The notes under the pieces: generated by a model
Told to the model about the DNA's origin: nothing
Databases searched by the model: none
What the model saw: only the letters and a program-made list of their open reading frames with translations
In this document: positions 17,425-25,635 of the stretch, piece after piece
Position numbering within the stretch: the first letter of the stretch is position 1
Layout: the number at the start of each line of letters is the position of its first letter
Made by a program: the position numbers and the translations under genes
NCBI RefSeq assembly: GCF_024198215.1
Contig: NZ_JAKCFA010000005.1
Span: 434,001-498,000 of the forward strand
DNA from: Myxococcus qinghaiensis
Lineage (GTDB): Bacteria; Myxococcota; Myxococcia; Myxococcales; Myxococcaceae
Direction of reading: 5' to 3'
DNA length: 64,000 nucleotides

Positions 17425-18489
17425 TCAGCCCTTCGCCTTGAACGGGGCCGCGTCGATGCGCACGCCGATGTACGAGGGGAAGCGCGGCACGCCGTCGTCG
17501 GACAGCTCCTGGTAGCGGAAGGTGATGAGGGTGCCGATGGCGGGAGGCGACCCGCGCTCGGCGTCCGACAGGCCGGTGCCCACGCTGAAGCGCTTGCCGT
17601 TGCGCAGCTCCACCTCCAGCGCGCCCAGCCGTCCCTTGTGCCTGCCCGCTCCCGCGACGTGGCCGATGACGACCGCCTCGTCGTCCTTGAAGCTCTTCAC
17701 CTTCAGCAGCGTGTGCGAGCGGCCGACCTCGTAGCGCGAGCCCGGCTTGCGCAGCATCAGCCCCTCGCCGCCCAGCCCCTCCACGCGCTCCAGCTCCGAG
17801 CGCAGGTGGGGAGTCCCCTGGCAGCGCTCGTGCGGATGCCACTGCGCATATGGGTGCTTCGCGTCATCCAGCCACTTGCGACAGTGCTCCAGCCGCTGCT
17901 CGAACGCGGCATCGAAGCTCGGCGCGTCGAACACGACGAAGAGCAGCTCCTTCCAGTCCTTGCTCTTGTCCTGCCGGCGCACCACGCTCACCGTGCGCTG
18001 GAAGCGCTTGCGCCCACCGAAGAGCTCTCCGTCGAGCGGGAAGTCCGGCAGTCCCGCGGTGAACCAGTCCGGCGCGAAGAACTCGTTGCCCAGGCGCGAC
18101 CAGAAGCGCTTGCCGTCCCAGTACGCGCGTACGCCGTCGAGCTTCTCGCTCATCCACCAGTCCGTGAGGTCGACGTCGTTCTCCCACGGGTGGGCCAGGA
18201 GCAGCGGCGGGGCCTTCTCGTCGGCCGCCTCGCCCTCCGCGCCTTCGGAGGGGGCCTTCACGCGCGTGGCCTTGGCGGGAGGCGGAGAGGAGCCGCCGAC
18301 GCGGGCATCCTCGGCGGCGTCACCGCGCACGCGGCGCAGGTGCTTGCAGGTGCGCCGTTCAATGGCGATGGACTGGTTGCGCCACGCGGGGCAGGAGCAC
18401 GAGTAGACGCCTCCCGTGTTCTTGAGGATGTAGGGCTTGGAACCCGAGCCCTGGACTTCCACCTGCTCGCCGTCCGCGATTTCCGCCAA
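17425..18489 (-). CDS. ATP-dependent DNA ligase with N-terminal SWIM zinc finger
   Basis: This encodes 354 aa from a TTG at 18489, chosen because GGAGGGG lies 8 nt upstream; the ATG at 18555 would add 22 residues that do not fit the domain. Residues about 20-50 form a SWIM finger (CSCPAWRNQ...CKHL, CxC...CxH). The adenylation domain has the lysine of motif I in SEKLDGVRAYW, then DGELFGGRK, FVVFDAP, EGLMLRKPGSRYE and KVKSFKDDEAVV. A short OB domain (VELRNGKRFSVG...ITFRYQEL) completes a minimal LigE-sized ligase. It seals nicks using ATP, in addition to the NAD-dependent replicative LigA expected elsewhere in the genome. A repair role is likely; NHEJ partners are not nearby. Confidence 0.88.
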   Translation of the reverse strand: MAEIADGEQVEVQGSGSKPYILKNTGGVYSCSCPAWRNQSIAIERRTCKHLRRVRGDAAEDARVGGSSPPPAKATRVKAPSEGAEGEAADEKAPPLLLAHPWENDVDLTDWWMSEKLDGVRAYWDGKRFWSRLGNEFFAPDWFTAGLPDFPLDGELFGGRKRFQRTVSVVRRQDKSKDWKELLFVVFDAPSFDAAFEQRLEHCRKWLDDAKHPYAQWHPHERCQGTPHLRSELERVEGLGGEGLMLRKPGSRYEVGRSHTLLKVKSFKDDEAVVIGHVAGAGRHKGRLGALEVELRNGKRFSVGTGLSDAERGSPPAIGTLITFRYQELSDDGVPRFPSYIGVRIDAAPFKAKG

Positions 18490-18545
18490 GTGCCGACCCC
18501 TCCGTGCCGCATCCGTCGCGGCGATGAAGAGAAGAGTACCCCCGA

Positions 18546-18558
18546 GGTCTGACATTCC
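18546..18558. repeat. Left 13-bp inverted repeat around gntK
   Basis: GGTCTGACATTCC, the exact reverse complement of 19314-19326. It lies in the 315-nt gap between the ligase and gntK starts. That gap otherwise holds only sequence shared with the gntK relic at 22329. Confidence 0.6.
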
Positions 18559-18804
18559 CAAGACTCGGAGAGTGACTTCGAGCACGTGACGGAGCCTCTC
18601 GGCTCTCGGGAAATCGAGCCGTGACGGAGTCGTGCGTCTCGGTGTCTGGCATTGCCGGGAGCTGGTGGGGCTGGCCGGCTGCCCGGTCCTTGAGCCCGCC
18701 TTGCTGACGTGGAACGGTGGGCATTTCCCCCAGAAGGGAGTGGCGCTCCGACAGAGGGAGTCGCAACCTGTCCGGAGGTCCACGGTTCGAGGAGGCCGCA
18801 CCGG

Positions 18805-19290
18805 ATGGTCGTCATCGTCATGGGAGTGTCGGGCGCCGGGAAGACGACGGTGGGGAAGGCCCTGGCGGAGAGCCTGGGCTGGCGCTTCCTGGACGCGGAC
18901 GACCTGCACCCCCAGTCCAACGTGGCGAAGATGGCGGCCGGGGTCCCCCTGACGGACGAGGACCGCTGGCCCTGGCTCGACCTGGTGCGCGGCCAGCTCC
19001 AGACGGCGTTGGAGCGAGGCGAGGACCTGGTGCTGGCCTCGTCCGCGCTCAAGAGGGCCTACCGGGACCAGTTGGAGGTGGACCCGAAGCGGACGCGGTG
19101 GGTGTATCTGAATGCGCCGCGCGCGGTGCTGGCCAGCAGGCTCGCGAAGCGCCATGGCCACTTCATGCCGCCGTCGTTGCTGGACAGCCAGCTCGCCACG
19201 CTGGAGGTGCCCACGCAGGCGCTGGAGGTGGATGTCTCGCCCCCACCGCCAGAGGTCGTGGCGCGCATCCGCGAGGGCCTCAACCTCTGA
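18805..19290 (+). CDS. gntK: Gluconokinase
   Basis: This encodes 161 aa. The ATG at 18805 has GGAGG 10 nt upstream. The P-loop is at the N-terminus (GVSGAGKTT), followed by the gluconate-binding DADDLHP, AAGVPLTDEDRWPWL, ASSALKRAYRDQL, and the lid/signature region KRHGHFMPPSLLDSQLATLE. The enzyme phosphorylates gluconate to 6-phosphogluconate in the cytoplasm, feeding the pentose phosphate pathway. No transporter or regulator of a gnt operon is next to it. The gene sits between perfect 13-bp inverted repeats (18546 and 19314). A degraded partial copy of it and its leader occurs at 22329-22770. Confidence 0.93.
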   Translation: MVVIVMGVSGAGKTTVGKALAESLGWRFLDADDLHPQSNVAKMAAGVPLTDEDRWPWLDLVRGQLQTALERGEDLVLASSALKRAYRDQLEVDPKRTRWVYLNAPRAVLASRLAKRHGHFMPPSLLDSQLATLEVPTQALEVDVSPPPPEVVARIREGLNL

Positions 19291-19313
19291 AGCGCTTGCC
19301 CTGGATTCCGTCA

Positions 19314-19326
19314 GGAATGTCAGACC
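19314..19326. repeat. Right 13-bp inverted repeat around gntK
   Basis: GGAATGTCAGACC, the exact reverse complement of 18546-18558. It lies just after the gntK stop. No transposase lies between the two arms. Confidence 0.6.
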
Positions 19327-19429
19327 GCTCCTGTAAATGTTGACCCAGATGCACATGTAGCTCGGGTTGCACGAATGCTGTCCCGCGCCTCGCGGGGCGC
19401 CGTGCCCGACTTTCTGGAGAGACATTTCA

Positions 19430-21784
19430 ATGTCGAGACTTCCGGGGATGAAACATGTCTCACGTGGTTGTGTCGTCGTGGCGCACGGCCTGCTGGCCCT
19501 TGGCGCGAGTGGCTGTGGCGGTGACGCCGTTGCTCCAAGCGAGAGCATCCGACAGGAGCGAGCCTTCCCGGGTCGCACGGGAGAAGTACATCGCGCGGAC
19601 TTCCAGGTGGGTGGAGGGCTGCGTGCGCTCGCCTACGAGCGCATCGACGGCGAGCGCGTCTTCCAGGGAGACATCCTCCTGCCGCCCGAGGTTCCTGCGG
19701 GACGGCTCTCCGCGCAGTCGGTGGAGGCGCAGGGCGCGGTGTCCACGCGAGCGATGACGCGCTGGCCGGGCGGGGTGGTGCCCTTCACGTTGGACCCCGC
19801 GCTGCCGGACATCGGACGCGTCGCGGGAGCCATGGCGCGGTGGGAGGCGCTCACGCCCATCCGCTTCGTGCCACGCACCACGCAGGCGGACTACGTCACG
19901 TTCCGACCGGGCACGGGCTGCTCGTCACACGTGGGGCGCATCGGCGGTCAGCAGTTCGTGACGCTCGCGCCGGGCTGCACCACGGGCAGCACGCTGCACG
20001 AAGTGGGGCACGTGCTGGGGCTCTGGCACGAGCAGGCGCGCACGGACCGGGACCGGAATGTCCTCATCCACTTCGAGAACATCGAGGCGGGGTACGCGCA
20101 TGCCTTCGAGACCTTCGCGCAGGAGGGCGCGGCGGGCCGCAACCTGGGGCCGTATGGTTTGGATTCCATCATGCATTACGCCCCGGAGGCGTTCTCCGCG
20201 AATGACTCGCCCACCATCACCCGGTTGGATGGTTCGTACTTCACCGCGAACCGCACGGCCCCGACGAACGCGGATGCCTGCGCGGTGAAGCGCCTCCACG
20301 GCTACGGGCGCCGCTCCGACGTGAACGGAGATGGCTTCGCGGACCTCGTCGTTGGCGCACCGGATGAAGACGTGGGCACGGGGGTGGACCAGGGCGCGGT
20401 CAGCCTCGTGCTGGGCTCGGCCACGGGGCTGGGAGCGGCGGGCTTGTGGCTGCATCGCGACGTGTCGGGCGTGGAGGACACGACGGGGCCCGGTGACCAC
20501 TTCGGCGCCGCCGTGGCCGTGGGTGACTTCAACGGAGACTGCTTCGCGGATGTGGCGGTCGGCGTTCCCGGGGACGACGTGAATGGGATTGTCGACGCGG
20601 GCTCGGTGCACATCTTCCTGGGCTCCGCGCAGGGGGCGGAGTTGAGCTCCGACAAGGTGCTTCACCAGAACAGCGCGGGGGTGCCCGACAGCGCGGAGGC
20701 GTTCGATGGTTTCGGCACCACGCTGGCGGTGGGTGACTTCAATGGCGACGGGTATGACGACCTGGCCGTGGGGGTGCCCGACGAGGACTATGGTTCATCG
20801 GCGCTCGACTCCGGCCTGGTGACGGTGTTGTTCGGCTCGGCCTCAGGGCTCACCGGCACGGGCGCGCAGAGCTGGAGTCAGGCTTCGGCGCATGTGCTCG
20901 AAGTCACGGAGACGGGAGACCGCTTCGGCTCCGCGCTGGCGGCGGGCGACTTCAACGGAGATGGCTTCGACGAGCTGGCCGTGGGCGTTCCCACCGAGGA
21001 CGTGGACACCGCCGAGGACGTGGGCGCGGTGAACGTCCTGTTCGGCTCACTCGATGGTCTGACGAGCACGGGAAACCAGCTCTGGGTTCCGGGAAGCGAG
21101 GGAGTGCCCGGTGTCGCGAGCGCGGAGCTGCGCTTCGGTGCCGCGCTGGCGGCTGGGGACTTCAACGGGGATGGCCGGAGCGAGCTCGCCATCGGCGCAC
21201 CGGGACAGACGGTGGGCTTCATGGCGAAGGCGGGCGCGGTGACGGTGCTGCGCGGCGGAACCGCGGGACTCCAGGCCACGGGGGCCATGGCCTGGAGTCA
21301 GGACTCGGCGGGTGTCTCTGACGCGGCCGAGGAGGGAGACCGTCTTGGCTCCTCGCTGATGGCCGAGGACTTCGATGGAGATGGCCATGGGGACCTCGCC
21401 ATCGGCGTGGCCTCGGAGAGCGTGGAGGGCATCGCTGGCGCGGGCATCGTGCACGTGCTGCACGGCGCGCCGGATGGATTGTCCGGTGCGCGCGAGCAGC
21501 GCTGGTCGCAGGTGGGCTCCGCCGTGGATGAGGGCGCGGAGTACCAGGATGGGTTTGGGTTCCGGCTGACGGCGGGCGACTACGACGGCAATGGCTTCGT
21601 GGACCTGGCGGTCGGCGTGCCCTACGAGGACGTGGGGAGCGCAGCCGATTCGGGTGCGGTGCACGTGCTGTACAGCGCGGGAGGCACGGGGCTGTCGCGC
21701 GCGGGAGAGCAGCGCTGGTCCCAGGCGCCGTCGACACAGACGGACTCGGTGGAGACGGGAGACCGCTTCGGCGGAGGTCTCTAG
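19430..21784 (+). CDS. Astacin-type (M12A) metalloprotease with C-terminal FG-GAP propeller
   Basis: This encodes 784 aa. The ATG at 19430 has GGAGA upstream. The signal segment ends ALGASGCGG, lipobox-like. The catalytic domain (about residues 110-290) has the metzincin zinc motif H190-E-V-G-H194-V-L-G-L-W-H200-E-Q and the Met-turn SIMHY with the Tyr ligand typical of astacins. Seven calcium-loop FG-GAP repeats follow (DVNGDGFAD, DFNGDCFAD, DFNGDGYDD, DFNGDGFDE, DFNGDGRSE, DFDGDGHGD, DYDGNGFVD), each ending in an AVGVP-like strand: a full seven-bladed propeller that probably binds a substrate or surface. It is an exported endopeptidase. Its TAG stop and that of the opposing LysR fragment share the palindrome CTAG at 21781-21784. 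Confidence 0.92.
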   Translation: MSRLPGMKHVSRGCVVVAHGLLALGASGCGGDAVAPSESIRQERAFPGRTGEVHRADFQVGGGLRALAYERIDGERVFQGDILLPPEVPAGRLSAQSVEAQGAVSTRAMTRWPGGVVPFTLDPALPDIGRVAGAMARWEALTPIRFVPRTTQADYVTFRPGTGCSSHVGRIGGQQFVTLAPGCTTGSTLHEVGHVLGLWHEQARTDRDRNVLIHFENIEAGYAHAFETFAQEGAAGRNLGPYGLDSIMHYAPEAFSANDSPTITRLDGSYFTANRTAPTNADACAVKRLHGYGRRSDVNGDGFADLVVGAPDEDVGTGVDQGAVSLVLGSATGLGAAGLWLHRDVSGVEDTTGPGDHFGAAVAVGDFNGDCFADVAVGVPGDDVNGIVDAGSVHIFLGSAQGAELSSDKVLHQNSAGVPDSAEAFDGFGTTLAVGDFNGDGYDDLAVGVPDEDYGSSALDSGLVTVLFGSASGLTGTGAQSWSQASAHVLEVTETGDRFGSALAAGDFNGDGFDELAVGVPTEDVDTAEDVGAVNVLFGSLDGLTSTGNQLWVPGSEGVPGVASAELRFGAALAAGDFNGDGRSELAIGAPGQTVGFMAKAGAVTVLRGGTAGLQATGAMAWSQDSAGVSDAAEEGDRLGSSLMAEDFDGDGHGDLAIGVASESVEGIAGAGIVHVLHGAPDGLSGAREQRWSQVGSAVDEGAEYQDGFGFRLTAGDYDGNGFVDLAVGVPYEDVGSAADSGAVHVLYSAGGTGLSRAGEQRWSQAPSTQTDSVETGDRFGGGL

Positions 21785-22300
21785 GTCTTCCTTCGTGCCG
21801 GCTTCCGCCGGGAGGATTTGCTTCGGTTCTCCTCGGCGGACAGCCGCTCGGGGATGCGCGCGACGAGGATGTCGATGGCCGCGCGCACCTTCGAGGGCAG
21901 GTGCTTGTTCTGGGGCCACACGGCGAAGAGTTCATTGCCGTGGTGGCCCTCGTTCTCCAGCAGCATCACCAGTTCGCCCCTGTGCACCCGCTCGGCGATG
22001 AGCCAGCTCGGAAGCCATGCGAGCCCGGCGCCCTGGACGGCGGCATCGGCGATGGTCTCCAGGTCATCGAAGCGCAGCCGGCCCTGGACGGTGATGAGTC
22101 GCTCGCCGCCTTGTCCATCCGGAAAGCGCCAGGAATTGCTGACGCCCGCGCGCCCGTAGTTGATGGCCTCGTGCTTCGCCAGGTCCTTGAGCGTCCTGGG
22201 CCGGCCGTGTCGGGCGATATACCGGGGTGAGGCGCAGACCCCCATCATCTGCACGCCGAGCCGACGCGCGGAGGGGTCTTGCGTCAATCGCGTGCCCGGG
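21781..22300 (-). pseudogene. LysR-type regulator, 3' fragment only
   Basis: The minus-strand frame encodes the C-terminal part of a LysR co-inducer-binding domain: ARRLGVQMMGVCASPRYIAR, then RTLKDLAKHEAINYG, NSWRFP, DDLETIADAAVQGAGLAWLP and a basic C-terminus. About 165 residues remain. The DNA-binding HTH and the first half of the effector domain are missing. Upstream of about 22300 the frame no longer resembles LysR and meets the gluconokinase relic. The fragment points away from the truncated ADH at 25215-25618. The two look like the outer halves of a former divergent regulator-enzyme pair. Confidence 0.8.
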
Positions 22301-22328
22301 TCTCGTTCTTCTTCTTGATTCCGAAGAT

Positions 22329-22770
22329 GTGTCTGACATTGCCACGTAGGTGGGCCCGTTTGCGTTTCACGGCTGGCTGTTTGGCCCTTGGGTATGTGCG
22401 GGGACGTGGAGAGGTGGGCACTTGCCGAGGATGGGAGTGGCGCTCCGTCGGAAGGCGTCGCAACCTGTCCGGGGGTCCACGGTTCGGGGAGGCCGCGCTG
22501 GATGGTCGGCACCATCATGTGAGTGTCGGGCGCCGGCTGGATGACTGTGGGCGCGCCCTGGCGGAGAGCCTGGGCTGGTGCCTCCTGGATGCGGATGATC
22601 TGCACCCCCGCTCCAACATGGCGAAGATGGCGGCCAGGGTCACCCTGACGGAATGAGGACCGCGGGCTCTGTCTCGGCTTTGTGCGCGGCGAGCTCCAGG
22701 CGACGATGGAGCGAGGCGAGGACGTGGTGTTGGCCTAATCCGCGCTCAAGCACCCCTCTCGGGACCATCT
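22329..22770 (+). pseudogene. Degraded partial copy of gntK and its leader
   Basis: The sequence follows 18642-19070 from the shared start GTGTCTG(A/G)CATTGCC through the leader (GGAGTGGCGCTCCG, CAACCTGTCCG, GTCCACGGTTCG) into the coding region (GGCGGAGAGCCTGGGCTGG, AACATGGCGAAGATGGCGGC, GAGCGAGGCGAGGAC). The reading frame is broken: the P-loop region reads CCGGCTGGATGACT, losing the Lys codon. A TGA appears at the counterpart of the start region, and indels follow. It ends near the codon for residue 88, so the 3' half is absent. It cannot encode a kinase. It occupies the left edge of the ATPase/nuclease cassette. Confidence 0.85.
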
Positions 22771-22902
22771 AGAAGAATAGAGCGTAGGTGTGCGTCTTGA
22801 CGGTACCAGCCTTCAATCCTTTCTCTATTCCAATGCTCCCTTCCCTGAGGATGGGACTCCGGCCAGACGAAAGATCTTGCGGTGTGTAGGAATTGCGTGA
22901 CG

Positions 22903-23706
22903 CTATCCGCCGCGCAGCTCCTTTAATCTCTGTGACGTTGGATGACGGGAGATTGTTTCAACCATTTTCTCTTCACCAGAGCCAGCAAAGTATGCAGCCC
23001 ATTCATGCGGTCGATCAATGAAGCTGCCTCGAATTTGGCGCAGAACCTGGGGTGTTGGATCGATCGATCGAGCAGCGTTGATGGCGTGTGAAAGCAACGT
23101 CTTGAGGGCAATACCTCCTCCCCCCCAGGTCGTAGGCCAACCCTTTGGAAGCTTGCGTCCTACGCCAAGCACTTTCCTCACCGCGATTTCGTCCTCGAAG
23201 AGGGCTTCGAACTCCGGATCCATGCAGACGGCGAGTAGGGAGCCTTTGCCTAGACGAGGGGGCGCGAGGCGTTCTGAAGGAGAGGTACGCGCCTCCAGCT
23301 CTGCAAGACGCTCGCTCGCTCGCGTACGGAATTCCTCGGGAAGACGGGCCGAGTTCTTCATCGACCGATAAAAGCGCAGCGTCTCCTCCCATCGACAGAC
23401 CATGGCGTTCGTGTCCCAAGGAGGTAAGAGGTCGAATGCAACGATGCCAGCGTCAAAAGGCTCTCGCGTAACTTCGATGCGGATGAGCTCATCGAGACCG
23501 ACATTCATCGCAGGTGAACGGCGCAAGCCATCCTTTTGATCCAGCGTTGTTAGTTGACCCTTGTGGAACGGAATCACGCGCACGAACGGCTTCAGGCCGA
23601 GAGCGCCAGCTAGCCGGTCGCGCCAGAGAATGTCCAACCAAGGTCGGCCCGACCGATCCTGCTCACCGAGACTGCCCTCCACGAATAGTGCCACCTTGAA
23701 CGTCAT
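22903..23706 (-). CDS. DUF4276-like putative TOPRIM nuclease, partner of the AAA ATPase
   Basis: This encodes 267 aa. The ATG at 23706 overlaps the ATPase stop by 4 nt (ATGA), so the pair is translationally coupled. The N-terminus VALFVEGSLGEQD puts E10 after a beta strand as in TOPRIM folds. D92 and D98 (IVAFDLLPPWD) and the later MDPEFEALFEDE (residues 162-173) match the spacing I associate with DUF4276, whose members have Q/PEFEAW near there. I infer a metal-dependent nuclease-like effector. The composition is A+T-richer than the flanks, a sign of transfer. A RloB- or DUF4435-like relative is the alternative. Confidence 0.65.
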   Translation of the reverse strand: MTFKVALFVEGSLGEQDRSGRPWLDILWRDRLAGALGLKPFVRVIPFHKGQLTTLDQKDGLRRSPAMNVGLDELIRIEVTREPFDAGIVAFDLLPPWDTNAMVCRWEETLRFYRSMKNSARLPEEFRTRASERLAELEARTSPSERLAPPRLGKGSLLAVCMDPEFEALFEDEIAVRKVLGVGRKLPKGWPTTWGGGGIALKTLLSHAINAARSIDPTPQVLRQIRGSFIDRPHEWAAYFAGSGEEKMVETISRHPTSQRLKELRGG

Positions 23707-24938
23707 GAGGACTGCTCCAGGTTCACGTACCGAGCCCCGGGGGGGATGTCAGCAGAGAACGCTTTGAACTCCTCCGTGTCGGCTGCTCGGTAGTAGCGAG
23801 TTTCGCCCACCTCGCGTTTCACCAGGAGAACATCCGACATGGGCACGTGATCGAGGAGCCAAGGAGAGTGAGTTGTCACAATCACCTGGATGCCATTCAG
23901 CGTTGCCGCTCGTAGCTTTCCCAGAACATTGAGGGTCGTCCACGGATCGAGTCCGTTTTCGATTTCCTCGACGCAGAGTAGGCTTGGCGGCGGATCGTGG
24001 TTGAGGAGCGCGAATAATGCGGTGATACGGCGAGTTCCTTCCGAAAGCATCCACGCTGGGATCTCGAACGTACCCCGTCCCTTGCGTCCGACGTACGGCA
24101 TCTCCTCAAGCAACGAAAAGTGAACCCGCTCTTCGCGAGATCTACGAGGTTTCGTGACGCGAAGTCCCTTGATGTCGTGCAGCACCTCGTTGACATCCGC
24201 GACCACTCGTTTGAGCTTTGCTGCCGAGAGTTCGGACAGCAGGGCGGGCAGCATGTGGCCCTCTTCATCGAGGAGTGGTTCGAAGGAAGCCCGTCGCGCG
24301 AGCGACCCTCCGGCAAGGCTGCTTGGGCTCAATCGGAGGAACACTGCGCGGTCCCAAAAATCCTTGAGCCGTTGGAGTTCTCCTAGCCCCCCTGCCTCGC
24401 TCGTCCGCCCGAGACGTCCGAGGACGAGACGGTCCGGATCGTCGAAGACACCCTTTCGCAGCTTGTCCTTCGGTAGAAGTACGCGCTCACCGGGCCGGAG
24501 CAACGCCGCATCGCCTTCCCGCGTGGTGTCGATGAGAGGAGTTCGGCGGCCCTGTGCAATGGCCGTTAATTTTTCCCTGTGAATTAACGGAGAGGCATCT
24601 TTGCCCTCATCAACTTCCAGGAGGTAACGTAGGGTGTTGGTCGACTCCTCCTGCTTCTCCCATGTCATCTCAAGGCCGAAATATCTGCGCTTCGTCTGAG
24701 ACCGCACATTGATGATGTCGTGAATGCCTTGGTAGCGCTCACACGCGCGACGTGCGTCTTCTCTTAGCGTGCGATCAACCCACTGGAGCGCTTCCAGAAA
24801 GGTGCTCTTGCCAGAGCCGTTCCGCCCGATGACGACCGTGAACGGGGTGAGCGGAATCGGATCTGGCGTGAACGCTGCCTTGAACCGCTCAAGCCGTACC
24901 TCGCGAAGGAGGAGCGGCTCGGTTTTCTTCCTAGCCAT
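23703..24938 (-). CDS. AAA_21/OLD-type ATPase of a two-gene accessory cassette
   Basis: This encodes 411 aa. The ATG at 24938 has GAGG 8 nt upstream; a TTG 6 nt earlier is less likely. Walker A is G38-R-N-G-S-G-K-S-T46. A long insertion (about 60-290) precedes the ABC-like signature LSEGTRRITALFALLNH, Walker B with catalytic Glu LLCVEEIENGLDP, and the switch His in VIVTTHSPWLLDHV. This is the RecF/OLD/SMC-like AAA_21 layout, not a transporter. Such ATPases sense foreign nucleic acid or proteins and license a coupled effector, here the gene at 22903. Codon use is A+T-richer than that of its neighbours. It is a defence candidate by analogy with PARIS-, OLD- and AbiL-type pairs. Confidence 0.82.
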   Translation of the reverse strand: MARKKTEPLLLREVRLERFKAAFTPDPIPLTPFTVVIGRNGSGKSTFLEALQWVDRTLREDARRACERYQGIHDIINVRSQTKRRYFGLEMTWEKQEESTNTLRYLLEVDEGKDASPLIHREKLTAIAQGRRTPLIDTTREGDAALLRPGERVLLPKDKLRKGVFDDPDRLVLGRLGRTSEAGGLGELQRLKDFWDRAVFLRLSPSSLAGGSLARRASFEPLLDEEGHMLPALLSELSAAKLKRVVADVNEVLHDIKGLRVTKPRRSREERVHFSLLEEMPYVGRKGRGTFEIPAWMLSEGTRRITALFALLNHDPPPSLLCVEEIENGLDPWTTLNVLGKLRAATLNGIQVIVTTHSPWLLDHVPMSDVLLVKREVGETRYYRAADTEEFKAFSADIPPGARYVNLEQSS

Positions 24939-25214
24939 GAACAAGACCTCATCTGAGCGACAGGGAGGGACACGATAGGCGCGCGCTCTTGCCCGAACAA
25001 GAACGCTGTTGTCCTCCTGCGTTCAGATCTAGTTGTTCCCCTTGCGCTGCATATTTGTGCTGCGCTATTGCGAATGGTGGCGCTTGTTGTCATCCAGAAC
25101 GAACCTGCAGATGGATGATAAACCTGATCGCCTTGTTACTTCTCCATCCTCCCATAGAGCTAATGGGAGGCCCGTTGAGGGGATGGGATGGTTCTGATCC
25201 TCCAGCCAGGCGAG
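24939..25214. other. A+T-richer leader of the ATPase cassette and right junction
   Basis: This 276-nt stretch should contain the promoter of the ATPase-nuclease pair. I see no gene. An 8-bp inverted repeat, CCTCCCAT (25148-25155) and ATGGGAGG (25163-25170), lies close to where ADH-like coding sequence begins. It may mark the cassette edge or act as a terminator. Confidence 0.5.
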
Positions 25215-25618
25215 CTCTAGCCCACGGCATCCATCGGCGCCAGACTCCGGACTGGGAGAATGCGGTGGTGGAGCTGACGGGCGGGCGCGGCGCGGACCAC
25301 ATCCTGGAGATGGTGGGCGGTGACAACCTCGGGCGCTCGCTCAGCGCGCTGGCACCCGCGGGACGTGTCACGCTCATCGGCGTGCTGGACGGCTTCGACA
25401 TGCGCTTCCCGGTGCTGCCGTTGTTCCAGACCCAGGGCACCATCCAGGGCGTGACGGTGGGGAACCGGCGCGGGCTGGAGGACTTCGTGCGCGCGGTGGA
25501 TTCATTGCGCCTGGAGCCCGTGGTCGACGCGACGTACGCGCTCAACGAGTTTCCGAAGGCGCTCGAGCACCTGGACCGCGGGCCCTTCGGCAAGGTGGTG
25601 ATTCGCGTCCGCGAGTGA
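25215..25618 (+). pseudogene. Zinc-type alcohol dehydrogenase, 3' fragment only
   Basis: From about 25225 the frame reads as the C-terminal third of a medium-chain dehydrogenase: RRQTPDWENAVVELTGGRGA, ILEMVGGDNLGRSLSALAP, GRVTLIGVL, GTIQGVTVGNRRGLEDFVRA, EFPKALEHLDRGPFGKVVIR. About 130 residues remain. The catalytic zinc site, structural zinc site and the first half of the Rossmann fold are missing. Nothing upstream restores them. The G+C content returns to the genome norm here. Its partner fragment is the LysR remnant at 21781-22300. Confidence 0.82.
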
Positions 25619-25635
25619 GCGCGGCGGTGCGGCGT

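Noticed and set aside
18546..19326. Insertion sequence defined by the inverted repeats
   Set aside because: The only gene between the arms is gluconokinase, with no transposase and no obvious target-site duplication.
18556..19578. N-terminal extension of the DNA ligase frame through gntK
   Set aside because: It is antisense to gluconokinase; the ligase domain begins at the TTG with a strong ribosome-binding site.
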